Shown here: one piece after another, positions 16,915-26,159 of the stretch
Layout of the letters: every line of letters begins with the position of its first letter
Position numbering within the stretch: the stretch's first letter is position 1
From: Xaviernesmea rhizosphaerae
Lineage (GTDB): Bacteria > Pseudomonadota > Alphaproteobacteria > Rhizobiales > Rhizobiaceae
Assembly (NCBI RefSeq): GCF_001938945.1
Contig: NZ_MKIO01000021.1
Location: 496,001-560,000, forward strand
Reading direction: 5' to 3'
DNA: 64,000 nucleotides
The notes under the pieces: model-generated
The model's input: only the letters and a program-made list of their open reading frames with translations
Databases searched by the model: none
What the model was told of the DNA's origin: nothing
Program-made: the position numbers and the translations under genes

Positions 16915-17220
16915 TCAGTGCGTCCAGGGCTGGAGGCGGTTGTAGCGGAAATTGTCGCTGTAGGAGACGGCCTTGCGGGTGGCGTCCTTCGGGGCGATGA
17001 CGCGGTAGTCGATGCCATTGCGCTCGGCATAGGCAACGGCTTGTTCGGCGCTGTCGAAGGTCAGCTTGACCTGCTGGCGGGTGTCGGCCGAGCTGGTATA
17101 GCCCATCATCGGGTCGATCGTGCGCGGCACATCCTGATCGAATTCGAGGATCCAGAGATGCGTCTTCGCCTTTCCGCTTTGCATCGCGGTCTTGGCGGGG
17201 CGGTAGATCTTGGCGGACAT
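16915..17220 (-). CDS. NADH dehydrogenase (complex I) accessory subunit, NDUFS4/18-kDa family
   Basis: The 101-residue protein reads MSAKIYRPAKTAMQSGKAKT then WILEFDQDVPRTIDPMMGYT and a C-terminal region with YAERNGIDYRVIAPKDA and FRYNRLQPWTH. This is the compact ETC_C1_NDUFS4 domain with the conserved W-x-L-E-F and GYTSSADT elements. In alphaproteobacteria and mitochondria this protein is an accessory subunit of respiratory complex I, stabilising the NADH-oxidising arm on the matrix/cytoplasmic side. Length fits the family. The gene sits alone, close to tRNA-Arg and away from the nuo operon, as is usual. ATG 17220 starts at the conserved SAKIYRP sequence with GGAG upstream. Confidence 0.92.
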   Translation of the reverse strand: MSAKIYRPAKTAMQSGKAKTHLWILEFDQDVPRTIDPMMGYTSSADTRQQVKLTFDSAEQAVAYAERNGIDYRVIAPKDATRKAVSYSDNFRYNRLQPWTH

Positions 17221-17368
17221 GGACCACAAGCTCCAGGCATGATTGAACGACCGGACAATCCGTCCGGCCCTTGGCGTTTGCGCAATCCATAACGCAAAAC
17301 CGCCGCAAACGGAACTGCCTCTCGCGCTCAGCCTGTTCTTTTCATGAAGAAATCGTGGCGAGGCCGGA

Positions 17369-17806
17369 TCAGTCGCCAAGCTGCATATGCCCCTCGGCAT
17401 CGAGCGGGGCGAAGGGATTATAGGCGATTTCCCAGAGATGTCCGTCGGGATCGGCGAAATAGCCGGAATAGCCGCCCCAGAACACCTTTTCCGGCCGCTT
17501 GACGGGCCGGGCGCCCTTTTCGAGGGCAAAGGCGTAGGCGGCGTCCACCGCCGCCTCGCTGTCGAGATTATGCGCCAGCGTGACGCCGGAGAAGACGCGC
17601 GCCTCCGGCGAGGGATCGGCCAGGTCCGCATCGGCCGCCAGCTGCGCGCGCGAGAACAAGGCCAGCACGATACCCTTCAGCGCGATGAAGGTGATCGAGG
17701 GATTGGACGCCCTGGCCCGCTGCCAGCCAAGGGACTCATAGAAGGACGTGGCGCGCGCCACGTCCTCGACGCCCAATGTAATGAGGGAGATGCGGCGGTC
17801 GAACAT
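17369..17806 (-). CDS. VOC-family (glyoxalase/dioxygenase fold) protein
   Basis: The 145-residue protein has the paired beta-alpha-beta-beta-beta modules of the vicinal oxygen chelate fold: ISLITLGVEDVARATSFYES at the start and GYSGYFADPDGHLWEIAYNP near the end. The DPDGHLWE element carries a typical metal-ligand glutamate. Function cannot be assigned beyond a glyoxalase/bleomycin-resistance-like protein. AAGGAG sits before ATG 17806. It is divergent from the rplM-rpsI operon. Confidence 0.88.
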   Translation of the reverse strand: MFDRRISLITLGVEDVARATSFYESLGWQRARASNPSITFIALKGIVLALFSRAQLAADADLADPSPEARVFSGVTLAHNLDSEAAVDAAYAFALEKGARPVKRPEKVFWGGYSGYFADPDGHLWEIAYNPFAPLDAEGHMQLGD

Positions 17807-18190
17807 GGGATCGGCTCCTTGGGTGAAGGGTGTTCATCTTATGTTCTATCCGAATTGTACCCGCAAGCGCAAAGATGCCGGTAGTGCTGCGGCTTTCGGG
17901 CGGGGAAAGGGAAGGCACCTCGCCGATTCCGCCCGAAGTTTTGTGTGGCAGCATAATACCACATGACTAACCCATTGATTTTGCTTAATGCGAATTCAAG
18001 CGCGATTGTCCCGTCTGCTTGACGGGCAGGCTGCCTTTGCCTATAAGCGCGCCTGTCCGGCCGGAACCCTCTTGCGAGGCGCTCACGGCCGTTCGTTTTT
18101 CACCCGGTGCATCCGCTCAGGTGAAACCAAGCAACAAGAAACGCCCGGGGTCGCAAGGCCATCCGGGTCTTAAACGAAAGAAGCAAAATC
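17807..18190. other. Intergenic region of about 380 bases with the rplM promoter and leader
   Basis: The right part holds the promoter described at 18019-18047 and an untranslated leader of about 135 bases, GC-rich with short inverted repeats (e.g. GGCCGGAACC), where feedback control of the ribosomal operon could act; no known leader motif was recognised. The left part would hold the VOC gene promoter. Confidence 0.5.
18019..18047 (+). promoter_or_regulatory. Sigma-70-type promoter of rplM-rpsI
   Basis: TTGACG (18019-18024) and TATAAG (18042-18047) are separated by exactly 17 bases, very near consensus. Expected transcript start is near 18054, giving a leader of about 135 bases before the rplM ATG. 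Confidence 0.78.
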
Positions 18191-18655
18191 ATGTCGACCT
18201 TCGTTCAGAAGCCCGCCGAGGTGGAGAAGAAGTGGATCGTCATCGATGCCGAAGGCCTCGTTGTCGGTCGTCTCGCCTCCATCATCGCAAACCGCCTGCG
18301 CGGCAAGCATAAGCCGACCTTCACCCCGCATGTCGACGACGGCGACAACGTCATCGTCATCAATGCCGAAAAGGCCGTTCTGACCGGCAAGAAGTACACC
18401 GACAAGAAGTACTACTGGCACACCGGCTATCCCGGCGGCATCAAGGAGCGCACCGCGCGCCAGATCATCGAAGGCCGCTTCCCGGAGCGCGTCATCGAGA
18501 AGGCTGTCGAGCGCATGGTTCCGCGCGGCCCGCTCGGCCGTCGCCAGATGAAGAATCTGCGCGTCTATGCCGGCACCAACCATCCGCATGAAGCCCAGCA
18601 GCCGACCGTCCTCGACGTCGCCAAGCTGAACAGCAAGAACGTAAGGAGCGCCTGA
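18191..18655 (+). CDS. rplM: 50S ribosomal protein L13
   Basis: The 154-residue protein matches L13 throughout: [20 protein letters not shown] at the start, the [24 protein letters not shown] segment, [20 protein letters not shown] in the middle, and [20 protein letters not shown] near the end. L13 binds 23S rRNA early in large-subunit assembly. Length is slightly longer than the E. coli protein, as usual in alphaproteobacteria. It forms the conserved two-gene operon with rpsI, which starts two bases after its stop. A strong promoter lies upstream. Confidence 0.98.
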   Translation: MSTFVQKPAEVEKKWIVIDAEGLVVGRLASIIANRLRGKHKPTFTPHVDDGDNVIVINAEKAVLTGKKYTDKKYYWHTGYPGGIKERTARQIIEGRFPERVIEKAVERMVPRGPLGRRQMKNLRVYAGTNHPHEAQQPTVLDVAKLNSKNVRSA

Positions 18656-18657
18656 TC

Positions 18658-19131
18658 GTGGCCGACCTCTCCTCTCTGAAAGACCTCGCCGCGACCCAGC
18701 AGACCGAAACGTCCGCTCCGGTTCACGTCAAGAAGGTCGACGCCCAGGGCCGCTCCTATGCGACCGGCAAGCGCAAGAACGCCGTCGCCCGCGTCTGGGT
18801 CAAGCCGGGCTCCGGCAAGATCACCGTCAACGGCAAGCCCTTCACCGGCTACTTTGCCCGCCCGGTTCTGCAGATGATCCTGCGTCAGCCGATCGTCGCT
18901 GCTGCCCGTGACGGCCAGTTCGACATCGACGCCACCGTCGCCGGCGGCGGTCTGTCCGGCCAGGCCGGTGCCGTTCGTCACGGCATCTCCAAGGCGCTCA
19001 CCTACTTCGAACCCGGCCTGCGCGGCGTTCTGAAGAAGGGCGGCTTCCTGACCCGCGACGCCCGCGTCGTCGAGCGTAAGAAGTACGGCAAGGCCAAGGC
19101 CCGCCGTTCGTTCCAGTTCTCCAAGCGTTAA
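18658..19131 (+). CDS. rpsI: 30S ribosomal protein S9
   Basis: The 157-residue protein has an N-terminal alphaproteobacterial extension, then the S9 core: [59 protein letters not shown] and the basic tail [20 protein letters not shown] ending FSKR, which reaches the decoding site tRNA. The start is GTG 18658 with AAGGAG upstream, inside the end of rplM. A clear intrinsic terminator follows. Confidence 0.98.
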   Translation: MADLSSLKDLAATQQTETSAPVHVKKVDAQGRSYATGKRKNAVARVWVKPGSGKITVNGKPFTGYFARPVLQMILRQPIVAAARDGQFDIDATVAGGGLSGQAGAVRHGISKALTYFEPGLRGVLKKGGFLTRDARVVERKKYGKAKARRSFQFSKR

Positions 19132-19161
19132 TCGCTTCGGGACCGGAAACGGATCCTTCGG

Positions 19162-19189
19162 AAAAGCGGGGCCTCGGCTCCGCTTTTTT
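19162..19189 (+). terminator. Rho-independent terminator of rplM-rpsI
   Basis: AAAAGCGG and GCC pair with GGC and CCGCTTTT around a short TC loop, ending in six T residues. It lies about 30 bases after the rpsI stop. Confidence 0.88.
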
Positions 19190-19375
19190 CGTTTGTGGTG
19201 TGCCCGCTCCGCGGCCCGTCGATGCCATTGCCGAGGGCCTTTGCGGGCTGTATAGGCTCGCGCTGAAGCCGATGGACCGCCGCGGGCGGGGGCCGCCTTT
19301 GGCGGGCCGCATCAACCGCCTGTCACATTGATTCCGTAAACGACGGCAAGCCTCTGACGGAAAAGGACGATACAC

Positions 19376-20308
19376 ATGAAACCGAAGATCTTCATCGATG
19401 GCGAGCACGGCACCACCGGGCTGCAGATCCGCACCCGCATGGCAGGCCGCGACGATGTCGAGCTTCTCTCCATTCCCGAGGCCGAGCGGCGCAATGCGCA
19501 GCTGCGCGAGGAGCTGCTGAACAGCGCCGATATCGCCATTCTCTGCCTGCCGGACGATGCCTCGCGCGAGGCCGTCGCAATGGTCAAGGGCAATGAGACG
19601 GTCAGGATCATCGACACCTCGACCGCCCATCGTGTCGCACCCGACTGGGCCTACGGCTTTGCCGAGATGGACAAGGGCCAGGCTGACAAGATCCGCGCCG
19701 CGCGCTTCGTCGCCAATCCCGGCTGCTATCCCACCGGCGCCATTGGCCTCTTACGGCCGCTGCGCCAGGCCGGCCTGCTGCCGTACAGCTATCCGGTCAG
19801 CGTCAATGCGGTCTCGGGCTATACCGGCGGCGGCAAGCAGATGATCGCGCAGATGGAGGATGCGAACCATCCCGACGCGATCAGCTCGCCGAACTTCCTC
19901 TACGGCCTGACGCTGAAGCACAAGCATGTGCCGGAAATGCAGACCCATGGCCTGCTCGCCCGCGCGCCGATCTTCGCGCCCTCCGTCGGCCGTTTCCCGC
20001 AGGGCATGATCGTCCAGATCCCGCTCTTCCTGGAGGACCTCGGCACTGGCGCCACGCTGGAAAGCCTGCATGCGGCGCTTACGGCCCATTATGCCGGCCA
20101 GTCGATCGTCACCGTCGTGCCGCTGGAAGAGAGCGCCAAGATGGCGCGCGTGGACGCGGTGGAGCTGGCAGGCCAGGACACGATGAAACTCTTCGTCTTC
20201 GGCACGCCCGGCGGCGCGCAGGTCAATCTGGTTGCCCTGCTCGACAATCTCGGCAAGGGCGCCTCCGGCGCGGCCGTGCAGAACATGGACCTGATGCTGT
20301 CGGCCTGA
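19376..20308 (+). CDS. argC: N-acetyl-gamma-glutamyl-phosphate reductase, short (type 2) form
   Basis: The 310-residue protein is the short class of ArgC. It has an N-terminal dinucleotide-binding region ([20 protein letters not shown]), the catalytic cysteine in [16 protein letters not shown], and [16 protein letters not shown]. It reduces N-acetyl-glutamyl phosphate to the semialdehyde with NADPH, the third step of arginine synthesis, in the cytoplasm. Start ATG 19376 has AAAAGGA upstream. It stands between rpsI and heme A synthase, an order I recall from other Rhizobiaceae. A bidirectional terminator separates it from the convergent ctaA. Confidence 0.96.
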   Translation: MKPKIFIDGEHGTTGLQIRTRMAGRDDVELLSIPEAERRNAQLREELLNSADIAILCLPDDASREAVAMVKGNETVRIIDTSTAHRVAPDWAYGFAEMDKGQADKIRAARFVANPGCYPTGAIGLLRPLRQAGLLPYSYPVSVNAVSGYTGGGKQMIAQMEDANHPDAISSPNFLYGLTLKHKHVPEMQTHGLLARAPIFAPSVGRFPQGMIVQIPLFLEDLGTGATLESLHAALTAHYAGQSIVTVVPLEESAKMARVDAVELAGQDTMKLFVFGTPGGAQVNLVALLDNLGKGASGAAVQNMDLMLSA

Positions 20309-20353
20309 CGGTTTCACGGATCGCCGGTTCGTCCGCCGCGAGAAAAGCCTAAT

Positions 20354-20391
20354 AAAAAGCCCGTCACGCGGTTCCTGCGGACGGGCTTTTT
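20354..20391. terminator. Bidirectional terminator between argC and ctaA
   Basis: AAAAAGCCCGTC (20354-20365) pairs exactly with GACGGGCTTTTT (20380-20391). A and T tracts on both sides serve both convergent genes. Confidence 0.93.
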
Positions 20392-20402
20392 CATTGGGTG
20401 GT

Positions 20403-20452
20403 GGATGAGTCGGGGGTGATGGATGAGGCGGGGGTGACAGGCGAGGCGGGCA
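20403..20452. repeat. Short tandem repeat, 18-bp period
   Basis: GGATGAGTCGGGGGTGAT (20403-20420) is followed by GGATGAGGCGGGGGTGAC (20421-20438) and a partial third unit. It sits between the terminator and the ctaA stop; probably replication slippage in non-coding sequence. Confidence 0.6.
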
Positions 20453-20458
20453 CGATGC

Positions 20459-21568
20459 TCATCCCTTTGCCGGGACGGCCCCCGGCAGCGCAAGGCTGCC
20501 GAGGAAACCGCGCCAATGCATGACGGCTGCGGCGAGCACCATGAGCGCGCCGGCCTGATGCAGCACGCCGAGCCCGATCGGCACTGCGAACAGAAGCGTC
20601 GCAACGCCGATGCTCGCCTGCAGCAGCACCGCCATCGCCAAATGCGTGGCGCCGCGCGCATGGGTCGATCCTGGCGCGAGCGCCTGGCTGGCGATCATAT
20701 GACCGAAGGTGACAATCAGGAGCAGATAGGCGCCGCAGCGGTGCACGAACTGCACGGTCTTGGGGTTCTCGAACAGGTTGATCCAGGCCGGTTCACGCAG
20801 GAACAGGTCGCCGGGAATGAGCGCTCCGTCCATCAGCGGCCAGGTGTTGTAGGACAGGCCGGCATCCAGCCCCGCCACAAGCGCGCCGAGATAGATCTGC
20901 ACAAGCGCCAGCACGGTAATCAGCGCCGCGACATGCACCGAATAGCGCGTCGGCGGACGGTCGCGGCGGCGTTCCACCTTCAGCGACCGGAAGATCCATA
21001 CGCAGGCGGCGAAGATCAGGCAGGCGATCGTCAGATGGGTGGCGAGGCGATACTGGCTGACCTCCGTGCGGTTGACGAGACCGGAAGAGACCATCCACCA
21101 GCCGACGAAGCCCTGAAAGCCACCCAGCGCCAGAATGCCGAGGAGCGGCGCCTTCAGCCGGGGCTCCACCTTGCGCTTGAGCCAGAAGGCCAGCAGAGGC
21201 AGCGCAAAGATCAGGCCGATCGAGCGGGCCAGCAGGCGATGCGCCCATTCCCACCAGAAGATCGTCTTGAATCCGTCCAGATCCATGCCGCTGTTCAGCT
21301 GGCTATATTGCGGGATGCGCTTGTAAAGGTCGAATTCCTGCTCCCATTCCGCCTGGCTCAAGGGCGGAACCACGCCATGGATCGGCTTCCACTCGGTGAT
21401 GGAGAGGCCCGATTCGGTGAGCCGCGTCGCCCCGCCCACCAGCACGAGGGCAAACAGCGTCAGGATGACGACGCCGAGCCAGATGCGCAGCTGCCGTCTG
21501 TCGCGCGCCTGCGTCGCCAGGGGGCCGTGATGCCCCGCTGCCACGCCGGCCAGGGTGATATCGCTCAT
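20459..21568 (-). CDS. ctaA: Heme A synthase (COX15/CtaA family)
   Basis: The 369-residue membrane protein has eight membrane helices and the four heme-ligand histidine regions of the family: WEWAHRLLARSIGLIFALP, ATHLTIACLIF, FVHRCGAYLLLIVTFGHM and LGVLHQAGALMVLAA, plus the N-terminal GGATRLTESGLSITEWKPIH signature. It oxidises the C8 methyl of heme O to a formyl group, giving heme A for aa3-type oxidases at the inner membrane. ATG 21568 has GGAAAGAG upstream; longer frames lack this. Its presence implies a heme A-containing terminal oxidase in this organism; ctaB is not in the window. Confidence 0.96.
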   Translation of the reverse strand: MSDITLAGVAAGHHGPLATQARDRRQLRIWLGVVILTLFALVLVGGATRLTESGLSITEWKPIHGVVPPLSQAEWEQEFDLYKRIPQYSQLNSGMDLDGFKTIFWWEWAHRLLARSIGLIFALPLLAFWLKRKVEPRLKAPLLGILALGGFQGFVGWWMVSSGLVNRTEVSQYRLATHLTIACLIFAACVWIFRSLKVERRRDRPPTRYSVHVAALITVLALVQIYLGALVAGLDAGLSYNTWPLMDGALIPGDLFLREPAWINLFENPKTVQFVHRCGAYLLLIVTFGHMIASQALAPGSTHARGATHLAMAVLLQASIGVATLLFAVPIGLGVLHQAGALMVLAAAVMHWRGFLGSLALPGAVPAKG

Positions 21569-21893
21569 CGCTCTTTCCAATCCTGCCTGCTGTTGTGCCC
21601 TGCTTTCGCCGACCACCAGACGCGCCTGCGCGCCAGACGGAGGCGGCATGTCGCGCAACAGGCGGGCTCAACATGGCACGGCCATGGCACGTCAAAGGCG
21701 GTTGCACCTCTGTCCACGGCCGGTTTCGATCGCATGCTGCTGATGTGCAACAGCCGGCCAATGAAGACAAGAGGCAGGTCTTTGCGGCATGCGGTCGCGC
21801 CCGCCGTGACAAAAGCCGGGCATCGACGCTTGCCCCTCTCGACCTCACGGCGTTTCCCCGTCAGACTGATGGCAAAGAGGGGAGAAGACCGCG
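21569..21893. other. Divergent promoter region of about 325 bases
   Basis: The region separates ctaA (reverse) from the DUF2842 gene (forward). No small gene, riboswitch or clear -35/-10 pair was recognised. GAGGGGAG near its right end is the ribosome binding site for the DUF2842 gene. Confidence 0.4.
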
Positions 21894-22097
21894 TTGCCTG
21901 TGCGTCTGCGAAAATTTGTCGGCACGATCCTGATTATCGTCCTGGTCGTGACCTATGCGCTCGTCGCCACCACGGTGGCCTCCGCCATCCTGGGTGCGTC
22001 GCCCTGGTGGGTGCATCTGCTCTATTTCTTCTTCTCCGGCCTTTTGTGGATCCTGCCGGCGATGCTGGTGATCAAATGGATGGAGAAACCGGTCTGA
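21894..22097 (+). CDS. DUF2842 small membrane protein
   Basis: The 67-residue protein has two membrane helices (GTILIIVLVVTYALVATTVA and LLYFFFSGLLWILPAMLVI) and ends KWMEKPV. It matches the DUF2842 family, small inner-membrane proteins of Rhizobiales with unknown role. Start is TTG 21894 with GGGGAG nine bases upstream; GTG 21900 is an alternative. Its stop overlaps the ATG of the phosphoesterase gene (TGATG), so the pair is probably co-translated. Confidence 0.85.
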   Translation: MPVRLRKFVGTILIIVLVVTYALVATTVASAILGASPWWVHLLYFFFSGLLWILPAMLVIKWMEKPV

Positions 22098-22855
22098 TGG
22101 CGAGCGAAAAGACCTTTGCCGTCATTGCCGACATTCACGGAAACCTGCTGGCGCTCGACGCCGTGCTCGCCGATATAGACCGGCAGGGCATCGACGGCAT
22201 CATCAATCTCGGCGATCACCTGAGCGGGCCGCTCGACCCTTTCGGCACGGCCGAGCGGCTGATGCAGCGGCCGATGATGGCGATCCGAGGCAATCACGAC
22301 CGCCACCTTCTGACCATTCCGCCGGACGAGATGGGTCCTTCGGACCGCTTCGCCGCGGCGCGGCTCACGGATGGGCACCGCGCCTGGCTCGCCGGCCTGC
22401 CGGCCACGCTCGATCTCGGCGATCTCTTCGCCTGCCATGCACGCCCGCAGAAGGATGACAGCTACCTGCTGGAAGAGGTGCAGGAAGACGGCACGGTCCA
22501 GCCGCGCTCGCTGCCCGAGGTGGCAGCGTCGCTGGAGGGCATTACAGCACGGGTGGTCCTCTCGGCCCATTCCCACTGTCCGCGCCTTCTGCGGCTCGAT
22601 GATAGCCGATTCGTGCTCAATCCCGGCAGCGTCGGCTGCCCCGCCTATCAGGACGACACGCCCTATCCGCACCGGATGGAGACGGGCCATCCGCTGGCAA
22701 GCTATGCTGTGATCGACTGGACGGCGGGGCGCGATCTCGATGTCGCGTTCCGCCATGTCGCCTATGACCACCTGGCGGCCAGCGCGCACGCCGCCCGCCA
22801 TGGCCGGCCGGACTGGGCCGAGGCCTTGCGGACCGGGCGGATCGGCCGCGGGTGA
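22097..22855 (+). CDS. Metallophosphoesterase (YfcE/MJ0936-like)
   Basis: The 252-residue protein has the calcineurin-like metal-binding set: VIADIHGNLLALDAVL (D-x-H), INLGDHLSGPLDPFG (GD-x-x), AIRGNHDRH (GNHD), SAHSHCPRLL (H-x-H) and the closing VLNPGSVGCPAY. Such proteins hydrolyse phosphodiesters or phosphomonoesters using two metal ions in the cytoplasm; the natural substrate is not predictable. It overlaps the DUF2842 gene by one base, and no separate promoter is needed. Confidence 0.9.
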   Translation: MASEKTFAVIADIHGNLLALDAVLADIDRQGIDGIINLGDHLSGPLDPFGTAERLMQRPMMAIRGNHDRHLLTIPPDEMGPSDRFAAARLTDGHRAWLAGLPATLDLGDLFACHARPQKDDSYLLEEVQEDGTVQPRSLPEVAASLEGITARVVLSAHSHCPRLLRLDDSRFVLNPGSVGCPAYQDDTPYPHRMETGHPLASYAVIDWTAGRDLDVAFRHVAYDHLAASAHAARHGRPDWAEALRTGRIGRG

Positions 22856-23108
22856 GGCGGGATAATCCCTTCTTTCAAGGGCGTCCACGCCTTCGTCAGC
22901 CTGCTGTGGATAACCTGTAACGCAAGGCGCCCTGTCGCCTCACTGTCACGCGGACATGGCAAGGCCCTTCCCCATGGCTGCGTCCCGCGACCTGCGCGCG
23001 AGCGCCCCTTTTCTCCATCTGCCGCATCCCGTCGCGCGCTTGCCTCGGCCGGCATGCGACAGGTGCCGCCACTCCAGCCGCCGCGCGCGCGAGGACTTTC
23101 ACAGCGTC

Positions 23109-23825
23109 ATGCGATTCGCCCAATCCTTTGAGCTCGTTCCGCTTCTCGATACCACGCTCGCTTTTCTCACCGCTTTCGTGCTAGGAACGCTGATCGGCGC
23201 GGAGCGCCAGTATCGCCAGCGCACGGCTGGCCTGCGCACCAATGTGCTGGTCGCCGTCGGCGCGGCTGCCTTCGTGGATCTCGGCATGCGCGTGGCGGGC
23301 GCGACCGAGGCGGTCAGGGTCATCTCCTATGTCGTCTCCGGCATCGGCTTTCTCGGCGCCGGCGTTATCATGAAGGAGGGGATGAATGTGCGCGGCCTCA
23401 ACACCGCCGCCACGCTCTGGTGCTCGGCCGCCGTCGGCTGCTGCGCCGGCACGGGGCAGATCGCCGAAGCAGTGCTGCTCACAGCCTTCGTGCTGGCGGG
23501 CAACACGCTGCTGCGGCCCCTGGTCAACCGCATCAACCGCATTCCGATCGACGACCGGACCACGGAAGCGACCTATGAGGTGAGCATCATCTCCAGCCGC
23601 GAGGCCATGCCGCAGCTGCGCGATCTCCTGGTGGAGCGCCTCGAGGCGGCGAAATATCCCGTCAGCGATGTCACCATCATCGACCGCAGCGACGAGACGG
23701 TCGAAATCGTCGCCACGCTCGTCAGCACCGCCGTCCATCCCCACGAGATCGAGGCGGTCATCACCGTGCTCGAACAGCAAGCGACCGTCATCAATGCCAG
23801 CTGGGACGGCAGCACCAAGACCTGA
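23109..23825 (+). CDS. MgtC/SapB family membrane protein
   Basis: The 238-residue protein has about four N-terminal membrane helices with the family pattern LGTLIGAERQYRQRTAGLRT and GIGFLGAGVIMKEGMNVRGL-NTAATLW, followed by a soluble ACT-like C-terminal domain (TYEVSIISSREAMPQLRDLL). MgtC-type proteins are linked to Mg2+ limitation, acid stress and, in some pathogens, survival in macrophages by inhibiting F-ATPase; the role here is not known. ATG 23109 begins directly before the hydrophobic part; longer in-frame starts add an Arg-rich stretch unlikely to be translated. Confidence 0.9.
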   Translation: MRFAQSFELVPLLDTTLAFLTAFVLGTLIGAERQYRQRTAGLRTNVLVAVGAAAFVDLGMRVAGATEAVRVISYVVSGIGFLGAGVIMKEGMNVRGLNTAATLWCSAAVGCCAGTGQIAEAVLLTAFVLAGNTLLRPLVNRINRIPIDDRTTEATYEVSIISSREAMPQLRDLLVERLEAAKYPVSDVTIIDRSDETVEIVATLVSTAVHPHEIEAVITVLEQQATVINASWDGSTKT

Positions 23826-23960
23826 ACCGCGCAGGGCTGTCAGACCGTTCCCATGCGCCGGGAGCAGCGGAGGGGAGATCGTCCGCAGTCCGATGCTTCT
23901 GGCCTCTGTTTCCGAGTCGGATTTTTCCGAAAACCGGTTTCCAGGTTTCGGTCTGACACC

Positions 23961-24581
23961 TTAGCCTTTCGGGAGAGCCGCATCATCCAGCTCCGCCGCG
24001 CGCCGTGCGGCCGGGCGGTTGGCAACACGGGCGGCATAGGCGACAAAGGCCGGCCGCTCTTCCAGCGTCTTGAAGCGCAGCCCCCAGGCGACCTGCGCGC
24101 CGACATAGACATCGGCCGCGGTGAAATGCTCGCCGGCGATATAATCATGGGCGGAGACGGCTTTCTCCAGCGTGCTGACCACATCGTCATAGGTGCCGTA
24201 TCCGACCGAGCGCGCCTTGTCGGCCGGCGGCTCGCACTGGAAGGCGCGGTTCGTCACGGCCGACTCGAGCGGGCCGGCCACGAAGAACAGCCAGCGATAA
24301 TAGGATGCCCGCTCCACATCCGTGCGCGGCAGCAGCCCGGCTTCGGGAAAGGTCTCGGCGAGATAGGCGCAGATGGCCGCCGTTTCCGTTACCAGCGCAC
24401 GCCCGTGGCGCAGCGCCGGCACCTTGCCCATGGGATTGAGCGCGAGATAATCCGCCGATTTCATCCGCTCGCCAAAGCCGATGAACTCGACCTGATAGGG
24501 GATCTCGGTTTCCTCCAGCATCCAGCGGGCGATGCGCCCGCGCGACATGGGATTGGTGTAGAGCACGAGGTCTTCAGTCAT
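23961..24581 (-). CDS. Glutathione S-transferase
   Basis: The 206-residue protein has an N-terminal thioredoxin-like domain (LVLYTNPMSRGRIARWMLEE, LNPMGKVPALRHG, ETAAICAYLAETFP) with the glutathione-binding Glu-Thr, and an all-helical C-terminal domain including YIAGEHFTAADVYVGAQVAW, the conserved N-capping Asp region. It conjugates or reduces electrophiles with glutathione in the cytoplasm. Exact class and substrate are not clear; the SRG near the start replaces the usual catalytic Ser/Tyr position motif. Confidence 0.92.
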   Translation of the reverse strand: MTEDLVLYTNPMSRGRIARWMLEETEIPYQVEFIGFGERMKSADYLALNPMGKVPALRHGRALVTETAAICAYLAETFPEAGLLPRTDVERASYYRWLFFVAGPLESAVTNRAFQCEPPADKARSVGYGTYDDVVSTLEKAVSAHDYIAGEHFTAADVYVGAQVAWGLRFKTLEERPAFVAYAARVANRPAARRAAELDDAALPKG

Positions 24582-24661
24582 CGCGTTTCCTCCAGGCTTT
24601 GGCCGGTAGGCTAGCCGCCGGAGCCGGCCGTGGCAATGCGCAGCCGGGGCCGCCGGAAACG

Positions 24662-24692
24662 AAAAATGGCGGGGAAGCCCCCGCCATTTCCT
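24662..24692 (-). terminator. Rho-independent terminator of icd
   Basis: On the reverse strand AAATGGCGGGG pairs with CCCCGCCATTT around a four-base loop (arms 24679-24689 and 24664-24674 in window coordinates) and is followed by TTCGTTT. It lies about 25 bases after the icd stop. Confidence 0.85.
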
Positions 24693-24714
24693 GTTCGGAT
24701 CGAAGGCAAAAGCC

Positions 24715-25929
24715 TCAGGCAGCCATGGCCTTGCGCAGGTTCTCGTCGATCTTGTCGAGGAAGCCGGTGGTCGAGAGCCAGGGCTGGTCGGGGCCGATCA
24801 GCAGCGCCAGGTCCTTGGTCATGAAGCCGGCTTCGACGGTTTCGACGCAGACGCGCTCGAGCGTTTCAGAGAACTTGGCGAGTTCCGTATTGTTGTCCAG
24901 CTTGGCGCGGTGGGCGAGGCCACGGGTCCAGGCGAAGATCGAGGCGATCGAGTTGGTCGAGGTTTCCTCGCCCTTCTGATGCTGGCGGTAGTGGCGGGTC
25001 ACGGTGCCGTGGGCGGCTTCGGCTTCCACGGTCTGGCCATCCGGGGTCATCAGAACCGAGGTCATCAGGCCAAGCGAGCCGAAGCCCTGGGCCACGATGT
25101 CGGACTGCACGTCGCCGTCATAGTTCTTGCAGGCCCAGACATAGCCGCCGGACCACTTGAGCGCCGAGGCGACCATGTCGTCGATCAGGCGATGCTCGTA
25201 CCAGAGCTTGGCTTCCTTGAACTTCTCGGCGAATTCCTTCTCGTAGACTTCCTGGAAGATGTCCTTGAAGCGGCCGTCATAGGCCTTGAGAATGGTGTTC
25301 TTCGTGGAGAGGTAAACCGGAACGTTGCGCTGCAGGCCGTAATTCAGCGAGGCGCGGGCGAATTCGGTGATCGATTCGTCCAGGTTGTACATGGCCATGG
25401 CCACGCCGGCGCCCGGCGCGTCATAGACATCGTGCTCGATCGTCTGGCCGTCGTCGCCGACGAACTTGATCGACAGCTTGCCCTTGCCAGGGAACTTGAA
25501 GTCGGTGGCGCGATACTGGTCGCCGAAGGCATGGCGGCCGACGATGATCGGCTTGGTCCAGCCTGGAACGAGGCGCGGCACGTTTTCGCAGATGATCGGC
25601 TCGCGGAAGATCACGCCGCCCAGAATGTTGCGGATCGTGCCGTTGGGCGACTTCCACATCTTCTTGAGGTTGAATTCCTTCACGCGGGCTTCGTCGGGCG
25701 TGATGGTGGCGCACTTGACGCCGACGCCGTGCTTCTTGATGGCGTTGGCGGCGTCGATCGTCACCTGATCGTCGGTGGCGTCGCGGTGTTCCATGCCGAG
25801 ATCGTAATATTCGAGATCGATATCGAGATAAGGATGGATCAGCTTGTCCTTGATGAACTGCCAGATGATGCGGGTCATCTCATCGCCGTCGAGCTCGACG
25901 ACCGGATTTTCCACCTTGATCTTGATCAT
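24715..25929 (-). CDS. icd: Isocitrate dehydrogenase, NADP-dependent, dimeric eukaryote-like type
   Basis: The 404-residue protein starts [20 protein letters not shown] and carries [17 protein letters not shown], which contains the substrate-binding Ser, [20 protein letters not shown] with the metal-binding Asp region, and [20 protein letters not shown]. It belongs to subfamily II (mitochondrial/cytosolic IDH-like) rather than the E. coli type. It decarboxylates isocitrate to 2-oxoglutarate in the TCA cycle and makes NADPH. ATG 25929 matches the family start; further upstream the frame is open but not conserved in appearance. Confidence 0.97.
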   Translation of the reverse strand: MIKIKVENPVVELDGDEMTRIIWQFIKDKLIHPYLDIDLEYYDLGMEHRDATDDQVTIDAANAIKKHGVGVKCATITPDEARVKEFNLKKMWKSPNGTIRNILGGVIFREPIICENVPRLVPGWTKPIIVGRHAFGDQYRATDFKFPGKGKLSIKFVGDDGQTIEHDVYDAPGAGVAMAMYNLDESITEFARASLNYGLQRNVPVYLSTKNTILKAYDGRFKDIFQEVYEKEFAEKFKEAKLWYEHRLIDDMVASALKWSGGYVWACKNYDGDVQSDIVAQGFGSLGLMTSVLMTPDGQTVEAEAAHGTVTRHYRQHQKGEETSTNSIASIFAWTRGLAHRAKLDNNTELAKFSETLERVCVETVEAGFMTKDLALLIGPDQPWLSTTGFLDKIDENLRKAMAA

Positions 25930-26159
25930 GAAAGTGCCTCTGTGCTTGGAAGTGGGGTAGGCCCCGTGGGTGAAAGCGTGAGTGTCTGCGCTATAGCATT
26001 GCCAGACGACAAGGCAAAGCGCGTTCGCCCTTCCATTTTCCGACATGATTGCCAGGCAAGAGCATCATCGTGGCGTGGCCGGTCCGGCATCCATGGGGAG
26101 GGCAGGGCATCATGGTCGCCAGGGGCTCAAGAGGCGTGAGAATGACAGGGGACAGAACG

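Noticed and set aside
20516..22096. Long forward frame running through ctaA antisense into the phosphoesterase gene
   Set aside because: Only the part from 22097 has family motifs; the rest is antisense to heme A synthase.
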